DNA of 64,000 nucleotides from assembly GCF_007971025.1 (NCBI RefSeq), contig NZ_CP042436.1:4464001-4528000 (forward strand), read 5' to 3'. The notes beneath the pieces were generated by a model that ran no database searches, was not told where the DNA came from, and saw only the letters and a list, made by a program, of their open reading frames with translations. Of this stretch, positions 44,471 to 52,939 are shown in pieces. Each line of letters opens with the position of its first letter. Positions within the stretch are counted from its first letter, which is position 1. Both the position numbers and the translations under genes were made by a program. The DNA is from Mucilaginibacter ginsenosidivorans (GTDB lineage: Bacteria > Bacteroidota > Bacteroidia > Sphingobacteriales > Sphingobacteriaceae).

Positions 44471-44950
44471 TTATAACTTTTTTACGTGCAAATCGCTTTT
44501 AAGTTCGCTTTTAAGCTCAAAAATACTCTTATTTAAAACGGGGTGGATAAAATCGGGAGCTATCTCGTTCAAGGGCTCCAGTGTAAACATTCGCTTATGC
44601 AGTTCAGGATGCGGTACTTTAAGATCGGTTTCGTTAATGATCTCATGCCCGTAAAATAAAATATCTATATCGATAATACGCGACCCCCACTTTTCTTCCC
44701 TCTTGCGTCCCATAAGCTTTTCTATCCCCAGTATCGTTTCTAACAATTGCTGCGGGGGCATACCGGTTTTCAGATAAAGCACCTGGTTCAGGTAATCGGG
44801 CTCATCAGTTTTGCCCCACGATTGTGTTTCATAAACGGAAGATGCTGATACAATGGGCGCTATGCCAGTTTTTATATGATTCCTTGCGTCGCTTAAAAAC
44901 GACTGCCTGTCACCCAAATTACTCCCTAAAAGCAAAAAAACATCAATCAT
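44471..44950 (-). CDS. folK: 2-amino-4-hydroxy-6-hydroxymethyldihydropteridine pyrophosphokinase
   Basis: 159 residues. FLLLGSNLGDRQSFL at the start, QSWGKTDEPDYLNQV, and the signature RKREEKWGSRIIDIDILFYG then VPHPELHKRMFTLEPL. Folate biosynthesis. Divergent from sppA. Confidence 0.95.
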   Translation of the reverse strand: MIDVFLLLGSNLGDRQSFLSDARNHIKTGIAPIVSASSVYETQSWGKTDEPDYLNQVLYLKTGMPPQQLLETILGIEKLMGRKREEKWGSRIIDIDILFYGHEIINETDLKVPHPELHKRMFTLEPLNEIAPDFIHPVLNKSIFELKSELKSDLHVKKL

Positions 44951-45003
44951 TGTTGTAACAAATATTATAGATTAGCCTCTTAACATTATACATATCGAAT
45001 TGC

Positions 45004-45011
45004 TAAGTTTG
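45004..45011 (+). promoter_or_regulatory. Promoter -7 element of sppA
   Basis: TAAGTTTG matches TAnnTTTG, 27 bases before the sppA ATG. Confidence 0.45.
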
Positions 45012-45038
45012 CATAGATAAAAAGATTTAAAATATTTA

Positions 45039-46802
45039 ATGAAACAATTCTTCAAATTTGTTTTCGCCACAATGGTGGGGATAATTTTAACCAGCATTAT
45101 TTTCATCGTAATAATTGTTGGTTTGATAGTGGCAGCGGCGAGTGGTGATAAACATACTGAAGTTACGGAAAACTCCGTTCTCCATATCGATTTCAATAAC
45201 GCAATTCCCGAACGTACTCCTAAAAATCCCATTGCCGACCTGCTGGGTCTTGAAAATGATAAAATAATCGGGCTGAACGATATACTGGCCAACATTAAAC
45301 GCGCCAAACACGACGATAATATCCGTGGTATTTTTTTAGACGAAAGTTACATGCTTTCGGGCCAGGCCACGACAGAGGAGATACGTAATGCCCTTATCGA
45401 CTTTAAAAAATCGGGCAAATTTGTTATCGCTTATTCCGAAGTTTATACGCAGGGATTTTATTACCTGGCATCGGTTGCCGATAAGGTTTACATCAATCCC
45501 AAAGGCATATTCGAGTTCCGGGGCTTTAGTTCGCAGATCACCTTCCTGAAAGGCACATTGGATAAGCTCGGGATCGAGGCGCAGGTTATCAAGGTTGGAA
45601 CGTACAAAAGCGCGGTCGAGCCGTTCATCCTGACCAAAATGAGCGATGCCAACAGGATGCAGGTTAATTCGTACCTCGGATCGTTGTATGATCATTTTTT
45701 GACCGGCATAAGTGAAGCGCGGAAAGTGAACAAGGATTCGCTTTTCAGCATGGCCAATAATTTGAAGATACAGTTTCCTGAAGATGCTTTAAAATATAAG
45801 CTGGTAGACGGGCTGAAATATCGCGACCAGGTGCTTGACGAATTAAAGGAACGCACCGATGTTTCCAAAAAATCGTCGCTTAATGATGTAGAAATTTCTG
45901 ATTATACAGGAAGCAACAGTAAATCTGACGATAAAAAAGACACCAAAAATCATATCGCCATTATTTACGCTTCGGGCGAGATACAGGGCGGCGATGGCGA
46001 TGATAATACGATAGGTTCCGACAGGATATCTGAGTCGATACGCAAGGCAAGGCTTAACGATAAGGTTAAAGCCGTTGTGCTGCGCGTTAACTCGCCGGGC
46101 GGCAGTTCCCTTGCCTCGGACGTGATCTGGCGCGAGGTGGCGCTGACCAAACAGGTAAAACCCATCATTGTTTCCATGGGCGATTTGGCAGCTTCGGGCG
46201 GGTATTACATCTCGTGCGCTGCGGATTCCATCTTTGCCGAACCGAACACCATAACCGGCTCGATTGGTATTTTTGCTATCATCCCCAATCTTCAGAAATT
46301 ATTCAATGATAAACTGGGTATGACGTTCGACGGGGTGAAAACCGGGAAATACGCCGACCTCGGGGATATCAGCCGTCCGCTTTCGGCCGAAGAGAAGGCC
46401 ATTCTGCAAAACAGTGTTAACCGGGGTTACGACGAGTTTACCAAAGCCGTAGCCGATGGCCGCCACAAAACCCAGGCTTATATCAACAGCATTGGACAGG
46501 GCCGTGTGTGGACCGGCACCCAAGCCGTGAAGATAGGTTTGGTTGACCGTTTGGGAAATATCAACGATGCAATAAAGTCTGCCGCTAAAAAAGCCGGTAT
46601 AAAAAGTTACGTGGTTGACGCCTATCCCGATCAGAAGAGCATTTTCAGCAAGTTTGGTAGTAACATGACCGCCGAAATGCGCACCAAAGCTGTAAAATCG
46701 GAGCTCGGTGAAAATTACCGCTACTACGAACAGGTAAAAGGCCTTACCCAAATGATGCGCACCCCACAAACGCGCATGCCGTATGATATTGTGATTCGTT
46801 AA
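45039..46802 (+). CDS. sppA: Signal peptide peptidase SppA, 67K type
   Basis: 587 residues with one N-terminal membrane helix (about 8-32) and two tandem S49 domains. The catalytic Lys190 is in VGTYKSAVEPF in the first domain and the nucleophile Ser386 in GDLAASGGYY in the second, the same split arrangement as E. coli SppA. Also NSPGGSSLASD and NTITGSIGIF. Degrades cleaved signal peptides at the inner membrane. Confidence 0.96.
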   Translation: MKQFFKFVFATMVGIILTSIIFIVIIVGLIVAAASGDKHTEVTENSVLHIDFNNAIPERTPKNPIADLLGLENDKIIGLNDILANIKRAKHDDNIRGIFLDESYMLSGQATTEEIRNALIDFKKSGKFVIAYSEVYTQGFYYLASVADKVYINPKGIFEFRGFSSQITFLKGTLDKLGIEAQVIKVGTYKSAVEPFILTKMSDANRMQVNSYLGSLYDHFLTGISEARKVNKDSLFSMANNLKIQFPEDALKYKLVDGLKYRDQVLDELKERTDVSKKSSLNDVEISDYTGSNSKSDDKKDTKNHIAIIYASGEIQGGDGDDNTIGSDRISESIRKARLNDKVKAVVLRVNSPGGSSLASDVIWREVALTKQVKPIIVSMGDLAASGGYYISCAADSIFAEPNTITGSIGIFAIIPNLQKLFNDKLGMTFDGVKTGKYADLGDISRPLSAEEKAILQNSVNRGYDEFTKAVADGRHKTQAYINSIGQGRVWTGTQAVKIGLVDRLGNINDAIKSAAKKAGIKSYVVDAYPDQKSIFSKFGSNMTAEMRTKAVKSELGENYRYYEQVKGLTQMMRTPQTRMPYDIVIR

Positions 46803-46806
46803 GCAA

Positions 46807-46903
46807 ATAGTTCAGGGTTCATAGTTAATGGCCGATCCGGTAAATGATATATTGCCGGATACAATTTTACCATGAACTATGAACCACGAACCATGAACTA
46901 TTT
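46807..46903. repeat. Inverted period-7 arrays with a central stem between sppA and polX
   Basis: Left arm 46807-46827: ATAGTTC, AGGGTTC, ATAGTTA. Right arm 46869-46903: ACCATGA, ACTATGA, ACCACGA, ACCATGA, ACTATTT. The right arm's complement (AATAGTTCATGGTTCGTGG) follows the left arm closely. Between them ATCCGG (46835-46840) and CCGGAT (46855-46860) add an inner stem, so the whole spacer can fold as one long hairpin. Confidence 0.82.
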
Positions 46904-46924
46904 GTACTTTTACGGGCTTGATCA

Positions 46925-48610
46925 ATGGAAAATAAACCAATAGCCCGCACCCTCCGACTTTTATCGCAGCTGATGGAATTGCACGATGAAAATCCGTTCA
47001 AGATAAAGTCGCTGGCAAACGCTGCGTTCAAAGTAGATAAGCTTTCCTACCCTATCGCGAAGAAAAGCCAAGCCGAGATGGAAAAGATAGACGGCATTGG
47101 CAAAAGTACGGCAGGCAAAATTGTTGAATTGATCGAGACAGGGCACATTGCCGAGATGCAAACTCTTTTGGACGCCACTCCCGAAGGTATTGTTGAAATG
47201 CTTGGGATAAAAGGCATCGGACCAAAAAAGATCGTTACGATTTGGAAGGATCTCGGTATCGAAACCGTCGGCGAGCTTTACTATGCCTGTAACGAAAACA
47301 GGCTGATAGAGGCAAAAGGCTTCGGGCTAAAAACCCAGGAGGAAATAGCAAAGGTCATCGAGTTCAGGATGGCCAGCAATGGCAAATTCCTGTACGCCAG
47401 GGTTGAGGCTGAGGCCGGCGACCTCTTTAAAAAGATAAGCGCGCTTTTACCCGGAGCGAACGTGAGTTTTACCGGGGAGTACCGCCGTTGCAGTGAGATC
47501 ATTACCGAACTCTCCTTTTTGGCGGGTACGGCCGATACAGCACCAGGCATAGCCGAACTGTCCGGATCAACCCTTTTGAATGATATTGCAGCTACCGGCA
47601 ATGGCATTACCGGAGAGACAGAAAACAAGTTATTGGTAAGAATAGATGTCACTTCATCGCCATCATTTTATTCCGAACTATTCAAACAAACAGGGACCGC
47701 CGAGCATGTTGATGCAGTAACCGCACGGATAACCGGAAATATTTCCGATGCAGAAAGCGAAGAAGCCATTTATCAAAAGGCTGGTCTTGCATGGATACCA
47801 CCCGAATTACGCGAAGGGGACACATTTATCGGGAAAGCTGCCGCTAACAATCTTCCGGCATTGATAACTTACGCCGACCTGAAAGGCACCCTGCACAATC
47901 ACAGCACCTGGAGCGACGGCGTGAATACGCCGGAAGAAATGGCGCTTTACTGCCGCGACCAGTTAAAACTGGAATATTTGGGGATGTGCGACCATAGCCG
48001 AAGCGCTTTTTATGCAAAAGGTTTAAGTATTGAACAGGTTTTGCAGCAACACGAAGAAATAGATAGCCTGAATAGCAAGTTAAATGGATTCCATATTTTC
48101 AAAGGCATTGAATCGGATATCTTAAACGATGGTTCGCTGGATTACCCTGAAGAAATACTGGCCCGGTTCGACTTTATTGTAGCTTCCGTTCATTCCAACC
48201 TGAAAATGGAAAAGGAAAAAGCAACCGCGCGTGTAATAAAAGCAATTGAAAATCCATATACCACCATATTGGGCCACCCTACAGGCAGGCTGTTATTGAG
48301 CCGCAAAGGTTACGACCTCGATTTTAAAAAAGTGATAGATGCCTGCGCTGTAAACAACGTAGTGATAGAAATTAACGCCAACCCGTTACGCCTCGATCTT
48401 GACTGGCACTGGCACCAATACGCTTTGGATAAAGGCGTTATGCTTTCCATCAATCCTGATGCGCACCGGAACGAAGGCTTCCTGGATATGCATTATGGTG
48501 TACTGGCCGCCAGGAAAGGCGGTTTGAATAAGGAAATGTGCCTTAATGCGTTTACTTTGGAAGAAATAAAAAAGATATTCGAAACCAAAAAGAATAAAGT
48601 AATAGCCTGA
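46925..48610 (+). CDS. polX: PolX-like protein (HhH, family X polymerase remnant, PHP phosphoesterase)
   Basis: 561 residues. The N-terminus has helix-hairpin-helix motifs (KIDGIGKSTAGKIVEL, LGIKGIGPKKIVTIW) and the 8-kDa-like region. The palm is divergent: the usual metal-binding GS-x-R-R..GDIDIL block appears as GEYRRCSEIITELSFL, without the Asp-x-Asp pair. The C-terminal PHP domain is intact with HNHSTWSDG, CDHSRSAF, ASVHSNL, GHPTGRLLL and NPDAHRNEG. It therefore probably acts as a 3'-5' exonuclease or phosphoesterase and not as a polymerase. One base separates it from the next gene. Confidence 0.9.
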   Translation: MENKPIARTLRLLSQLMELHDENPFKIKSLANAAFKVDKLSYPIAKKSQAEMEKIDGIGKSTAGKIVELIETGHIAEMQTLLDATPEGIVEMLGIKGIGPKKIVTIWKDLGIETVGELYYACNENRLIEAKGFGLKTQEEIAKVIEFRMASNGKFLYARVEAEAGDLFKKISALLPGANVSFTGEYRRCSEIITELSFLAGTADTAPGIAELSGSTLLNDIAATGNGITGETENKLLVRIDVTSSPSFYSELFKQTGTAEHVDAVTARITGNISDAESEEAIYQKAGLAWIPPELREGDTFIGKAAANNLPALITYADLKGTLHNHSTWSDGVNTPEEMALYCRDQLKLEYLGMCDHSRSAFYAKGLSIEQVLQQHEEIDSLNSKLNGFHIFKGIESDILNDGSLDYPEEILARFDFIVASVHSNLKMEKEKATARVIKAIENPYTTILGHPTGRLLLSRKGYDLDFKKVIDACAVNNVVIEINANPLRLDLDWHWHQYALDKGVMLSINPDAHRNEGFLDMHYGVLAARKGGLNKEMCLNAFTLEEIKKIFETKKNKVIA

Positions 48611-48611
48611 A

Positions 48612-49589
48612 ATGCTGGTAGAAAAAGTACGTCGCATACAACAAACACAAACGCCGCCTGCCGTATTGGTAATCGGTGACCTGATGATCGATCATTATGT
48701 GTGGGGCGACGCTTCGCGGCTATCGCCCGAGGCGCCGGTACCGATTGTCAACGTAAAAAGCGAATCGACTACGCTTGGCGGCGCGGCGAATGTGGCGCAA
48801 AACCTTGTTGCTTTGGGTGCGGAGGTAACCTTGAGCGGCGTGGTGGGCAACGACAGCTTTGGAGCAAAGCTGAAAGAGATAATGAGGGCAGAAAATTTGG
48901 AGACCGATGCAATTATTGTTGACCAAAATCGCCCCACAACGGTAAAAACGCGGGTATTGGCAGGCAGCCACCAATTGGTGCGTATCGACCGGGAAATTAC
49001 CGACCCTATACGTAGCGAACTGGAGGATGAACTGGCCGGCAAACTGGACCATCACATTAATGAAGTGGATATCGTACTTTTTTCCGATTATGGAAAGGGC
49101 CTGTTTTCGGAAGGGTTTACTCAACGACTGATAAAGCTCGCAAATAGTAAAAACAAAAAAGTGATCGTCGACCCAAAAGGGTTCGATTACGGCAAATATA
49201 AAGGCGCATTTATCATTAAGCCTAACCGCAAGGAACTGGCCGAAGCCGCAAAGACCGGGCAGGTAAAAAATATAGATGACCTGCAAAAAGCGGCAAGGGT
49301 AGTGCTTAAACAAACAGATGCCGAATACCTTGTGGTCACGCTTTCGGACGAGGGCATTATTATACTGGATGAATTAACACATAAGTTATTGCCAACAAAG
49401 GCTACCGCTGTTTTTGATGTCACCGGCGCGGGCGACACGGTTTTGGCCACGATGGCCTATTTTATTGCATCGGGTTTAAGTATTGAAGAGTCCTGCGAGC
49501 TGGCTAACCATGCCGCGGCTATTGTCATACGGCGCGTCGGCAGCGCCACAACCACAATTGACGAAATTATTGCCGATATTGGTGATTAG
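48612..49589 (+). CDS. D-glycero-beta-D-manno-heptose-7-phosphate kinase (HldE N-domain, RfaE1)
   Basis: 325 residues, ribokinase fold. VIGDLMIDHYVWGDASRLSPEAP in parts (LMIDHYVWG), the substrate loop TLGGAANVAQNL, and the anion-hole AVFDVTGAGDTVLATMA. It corresponds to the kinase half of E. coli HldE; the adenylyltransferase half is a separate gene at 50225. First dedicated gene of the ADP-heptose cluster. Confidence 0.92.
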   Translation: MLVEKVRRIQQTQTPPAVLVIGDLMIDHYVWGDASRLSPEAPVPIVNVKSESTTLGGAANVAQNLVALGAEVTLSGVVGNDSFGAKLKEIMRAENLETDAIIVDQNRPTTVKTRVLAGSHQLVRIDREITDPIRSELEDELAGKLDHHINEVDIVLFSDYGKGLFSEGFTQRLIKLANSKNKKVIVDPKGFDYGKYKGAFIIKPNRKELAEAAKTGQVKNIDDLQKAARVVLKQTDAEYLVVTLSDEGIIILDELTHKLLPTKATAVFDVTGAGDTVLATMAYFIASGLSIEESCELANHAAAIVIRRVGSATTTIDEIIADIGD

Positions 49590-49602
49590 TGATTAGTGAT
49601 TA
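49582..49602. repeat. Three perfect GTGATTA heptamers
   Basis: GTGATTA repeated at 49582, 49589 and 49596. The first copy contains the end of the kinase gene (GGT GAT TAG), and the third creates a false GTG start for gmhA. Confidence 0.8.
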
Positions 49603-49616
49603 GTTTACAGCAAGAC

Positions 49617-50171
49617 ATGATTATTGAAGAATTAAAGGACCATCAGCAACTGATACAGAAAGTGATAGATACGCTTGAGGATGATATTGCCCAAGCTTGT
49701 GAAATGATGGTCTCCGTGCTAAAAAGTGGCTCCAAGGTACTGATTGCCGGTAACGGCGGTAGCGCTGCCGATGCCCAGCACATAGCGGCCGAACTGAGCG
49801 GGCGGTTCGTACGCGACCGCAGGGCATTGCCCGGAATAGCATTAACCACAGATACGTCTGCCCTCACCTCTATTGCCAACGATTATGGTTATGATCACGT
49901 TTTTTCGAGGCAGGTTGAGGCCCTCGGTCGTACCGGGGATTTGTTTATTGGGATATCCACCAGCGGCAACAGCCAGGGCATATTGAATGCCTTTGAAGCG
50001 GCCACCAAATTGGGGTGTAAAACACTGGGCCTTTCAGGCAGGGATGGAGGCAAAATGAATGGCCTTTGCGATCTGAATATTATTGTGCCGTCTGACGTTA
50101 CTGCACGCATACAGGAAATGCACATCCTTATCGGCCATATTTTGTGCAAGGCCGCCGACGATGTATTTTAA
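49617..50171 (+). CDS. gmhA: Phosphoheptose isomerase
   Basis: 184 residues from the ATG at 49617 (MIIEELKDHQQL); the GTG at 49596 lies in a heptamer repeat and is rejected. SIS-domain fold with IAGNGGSAADAQHIAAELSGRF, TDTSALTSIANDYGYDHVF, and ISTSGNSQGI, all typical of GmhA. Converts sedoheptulose 7-phosphate to D-glycero-D-manno-heptose 7-phosphate, substrate for the preceding kinase. Confidence 0.95.
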   Translation: MIIEELKDHQQLIQKVIDTLEDDIAQACEMMVSVLKSGSKVLIAGNGGSAADAQHIAAELSGRFVRDRRALPGIALTTDTSALTSIANDYGYDHVFSRQVEALGRTGDLFIGISTSGNSQGILNAFEAATKLGCKTLGLSGRDGGKMNGLCDLNIIVPSDVTARIQEMHILIGHILCKAADDVF

Positions 50172-50224
50172 AACGACAGGAAAAACTCGCGAAGCTTATA
50201 AAGCTCCAGGTTTAAGATCAAACC

Positions 50225-50728
50225 ATGAACGACAACTTCGAAAAAAAGCTACTCGGTAAAATAAGCGATCTTCAAAAACTGAAGACTACAGTTGCAGCAT
50301 GGAAAAACGAGGGCAAAAAGATAGTTTTTACCAATGGTGTGTTCGATCTGCTTCACATAGGGCATGTCACCTACCTGGCCAAAGCAGCTGAATTGGGAGA
50401 TAAGCTGATAATCGGCTTAAATTCGGATAGCTCTGTAAAACGGATCAAGGGAGAAGGCCGTCCTATAAATGACGAGAACAGCCGCGCGGCATTGTTGGCT
50501 GCCTTGTTCTTTGTTGATGCGGTCGTTCTGTTCGGCGAGGATACACCCATTAACCTGATCACTACATTGATGCCCGATATTCTGGTAAAAGGCGCAGATT
50601 ATGCGGTTGAAAATATCGTAGGTTCAAAAGAAGTGATCGCAAACGGCGGCGAAGTAAAAACGATCGATTTTGTTGAAGGTTATTCTTCCAGCTCTATCAT
50701 ACAGAAAATAAGAAAACAGGTAAGCTGA
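50225..50728 (+). CDS. D-glycero-beta-D-manno-heptose 1-phosphate adenylyltransferase (HldE C-domain, RfaE2)
   Basis: 167 residues. Nucleotidyltransferase motif NGVFDLLHIGHVTYL (HxGH), then GLNSDSSVKRIKGEGRPIN and PDILVKGADY, with a YSSSSIIQKI end. It supplies ADP-heptose. GmhB and HldD are not within the window. Confidence 0.94.
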   Translation: MNDNFEKKLLGKISDLQKLKTTVAAWKNEGKKIVFTNGVFDLLHIGHVTYLAKAAELGDKLIIGLNSDSSVKRIKGEGRPINDENSRAALLAALFFVDAVVLFGEDTPINLITTLMPDILVKGADYAVENIVGSKEVIANGGEVKTIDFVEGYSSSSIIQKIRKQVS

Positions 50729-50732
50729 GCGC

Positions 50733-51701
50733 ATGAAAATATTGGTCATCCGGTTCAGTTCGATGGGCGACATCATTTATACTACACCCGTGGTACGATG
50801 TCTTAAAACCCAATTGCCAAATGCAGAAATACATTTCCTCACCAAACCGGCTTTCAAATATATTTACGACAATAATCCGTACCTGGATAAACTGCTGCTT
50901 TTAAAGTCCGAATTATCCGAAACTATAGCTGAAATCAGAGCGGAAGGCTATGATTACATTATCGACCTGCACAATAACTTGCGCACGGCTATTATCAAAT
51001 TAAGAACGGGCATCAAATCGTCCTCGTATAAAAAACAACCGGTGCGCAAATGGCTGAGCTTGAAACTCAGGTTGAAACTGGTAGAGCCGGTACACCTGGT
51101 GGAACGTTACCTGAAAGCTGTGAAATTCCTTGGAGTAACCAACGACGGCAAACCGATCGACTACTATGTCAAAGCACAGCACGATCTTAAAAAACTGCTG
51201 CCGGCAACGCACCAGGACGATTATATCGCATTTGTTATTGGCGCCACGCATTTTACCAAACGTATGCCAAACGATAAGATCATCAGCATTTGCAGAAAGA
51301 TCGAACGGCCGATTATCCTCCTTGGCGGCGAGGATGTAAAAGCAAACGGCAATGAAATAGCATCAGCAATTGGCGGCAATATTTACAACGCCTGTGGTAT
51401 GACTACCCTTGATGAATCGGTTTTTTTGGTTTCGAAAGCATCAAAAGTGCTTGGTTTTGATACCGGTTTAACGCATATAGCGGAGGCCTTTAATAATCCG
51501 ATCGGGTCTATCTGGGGCGGCACGGTACCCGAATTGCTGGGTGTTCAGCCTTATATGGTAAAAGATGCGGAGGTTATAGGCGTTGAACTCTCGTGCCGGC
51601 CGTGCTCTAAATTCGGTCTCGAAAAGTGCCCGCTCGGGCACTTTAAATGCATGAAAGATATACCCGATGACGTCGTTGCCGGCTTTGCCAATCGCCATTA
51701 G
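50733..51701 (+). CDS. Glycosyltransferase family 9 (heptosyltransferase-like)
   Basis: 322 residues, GT9 fold. ILVIRFSSMGDIIYTTPVVR at the N-terminus, DLHNNLRTAIIKL, a second Rossmann half with RPIILLGGEDVKANG and DTGLTHIAEAFNNPIGSIWG. Cysteines near the end (LSCRPCSKFGLEKCPLGHFKCM) match those in many heptosyltransferases. It probably uses the ADP-heptose made by the three preceding genes to build lipopolysaccharide core. Confidence 0.9.
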   Translation: MKILVIRFSSMGDIIYTTPVVRCLKTQLPNAEIHFLTKPAFKYIYDNNPYLDKLLLLKSELSETIAEIRAEGYDYIIDLHNNLRTAIIKLRTGIKSSSYKKQPVRKWLSLKLRLKLVEPVHLVERYLKAVKFLGVTNDGKPIDYYVKAQHDLKKLLPATHQDDYIAFVIGATHFTKRMPNDKIISICRKIERPIILLGGEDVKANGNEIASAIGGNIYNACGMTTLDESVFLVSKASKVLGFDTGLTHIAEAFNNPIGSIWGGTVPELLGVQPYMVKDAEVIGVELSCRPCSKFGLEKCPLGHFKCMKDIPDDVVAGFANRH

Positions 51702-51745
51702 CGGTATATCCAAATCCGGCATTTTCTTTTATTAAATTAAATTAT

Positions 51746-51753
51746 TAGTTTTG
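51746..51753 (+). promoter_or_regulatory. Promoter -7 element of the outer-membrane protein gene
   Basis: TAGTTTTG matches TAnnTTTG, 42 bases before the ATG. Confidence 0.5.
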
Positions 51754-51795
51754 ATGTAAATATTTAACCTAAATTTTTCACAACCTAAATTAGTC

Positions 51796-52410
51796 ATGAA
51801 AAAAACACTTTTACTCGTAGCCCTTTGTGTGGCTTCCCTGGCAACATTCGCCCAAACCACTACAACCTTTGGTATTAAGGCCGGTATCAATTCGTCAAAG
51901 TTAACGGTTTCTGCTACGGGCGGGTCCGTATCAACAGAGTCATTGGTTGGATTTCACATCGGCGGATTGGTCGATATAGGAACCGACAATTTTTCTTTTC
52001 AGCCGGGCGTTCTGTTCAGTTCAAAAGGTGGCAAAAGCTCATCCGAAGGCGGCACCAGCAAAGTCACTCTGAATTACATCGAGATCCCGGTAAATTTCCT
52101 GTACAAAGTTCCTGCGGGCGACGGGAAAGTATTTTTTGGTGGGGGCCCTTACTTTGGTTACGGTATTTCAGCCAGTGGAACCGATGCTGACGGAACTAAA
52201 GAAACTGTGCATTTCGGCAGTACTTCTGAAGATGTTAAAAATCCGGATTACGGCGTTAACTTTTTGGCGGGCTATCAATTTAGCCAGGGCTTCGCACTTA
52301 ACATCAATTATGGCCTGGGCTTAGCCAACCTCTCCAACGACGATGCCGGCGTAAACCTGAAAACCAAGAACCAGGTACTCAGCTTTTCGTTAAGTTATTT
52401 TATCAAATAA
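51796..52410 (+). CDS. PorT-type outer-membrane beta-barrel protein
   Basis: 204 residues. Signal peptide MKKTLLLVALCVASLATFAQ, then alternating beta-strands: TTFGIKAGINSSKL, FHIGGLVDIG, FSFQPGVLFSSKGGK, LNYIEIPVNFLYKVP, and the closing strand VLSFSLSYFIK. It fits the small 'outer membrane beta-barrel' (OMP_b-brl_2) family of Bacteroidota. Function unknown. Confidence 0.88.
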   Translation: MKKTLLLVALCVASLATFAQTTTTFGIKAGINSSKLTVSATGGSVSTESLVGFHIGGLVDIGTDNFSFQPGVLFSSKGGKSSSEGGTSKVTLNYIEIPVNFLYKVPAGDGKVFFGGGPYFGYGISASGTDADGTKETVHFGSTSEDVKNPDYGVNFLAGYQFSQGFALNINYGLGLANLSNDDAGVNLKTKNQVLSFSLSYFIK

Positions 52411-52419
52411 AACTATTTC

Positions 52420-52454
52420 AGCTCATATGGTATTATCTTAGTACCATATGAGCT
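52420..52454. terminator. Perfect 13-bp hairpin between the barrel gene and sixA
   Basis: AGCTCATATGGTA (52420-52432) and TACCATATGAGCT (52442-52454) pair exactly around a 9-base loop. It fills the whole 49-base spacer and ends 5 bases before the sixA ATG. With no T-run it may instead shape mRNA stability or sixA translation. Confidence 0.6.
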
Positions 52455-52459
52455 AATTA

Positions 52460-52939
52460 ATGAAAAAGCTTCTTTTAATACGTCACGCCAAAGCCGTTCA
52501 CGACCTTAGTTATGACGACTTCGAAAGACCCTTGAGGAAATCGGGCATCAAGGATGCTGAGTTTATGGCCGAAAGACTTCTGGCAGAAAAGATCATCCCT
52601 CAAAAACTGTTCACCAGCCCTGCCCTGCGCACACTCAGCACCGCAGATATTTTCACCCAGTTTTTATCGTTATCGAAGCCGAAGGAAGATATCAGGATAT
52701 ACGAAGCCAGCCGTCTTACGCTGGTGAACCTGATCAACGGATTTGACGATAAGTTCGATTTTGTCGGCCTTGTGGGACACAATCCTGCGATGGAGCAGGT
52801 TATCCATTATCTCACTGGTCAACTCGTCGATTTTCCAACCTGCGCAATTGCACTGATCGAATTCGAAATGGATAGCTGGGAAATGATAAGCGCGGGCATG
52901 GGTACCGTCAAATGGTACAGCATTCCAAAGGAGGATTAA
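52460..52939 (+). CDS. sixA: SixA-type histidine phosphatase
   Basis: 159 residues, histidine phosphatase (phosphoglycerate-mutase) fold. Catalytic RHA in LLIRHAKAVHD, FERPLRKSG, the second-site LFTSPALRTLSTADIF and the late VGHNPAMEQVI. SixA-like enzymes dephosphorylate phosphohistidine proteins. Its stop overlaps the convergent dprA stop by 4 bases. Confidence 0.9.
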   Translation: MKKLLLIRHAKAVHDLSYDDFERPLRKSGIKDAEFMAERLLAEKIIPQKLFTSPALRTLSTADIFTQFLSLSKPKEDIRIYEASRLTLVNLINGFDDKFDFVGLVGHNPAMEQVIHYLTGQLVDFPTCAIALIEFEMDSWEMISAGMGTVKWYSIPKED

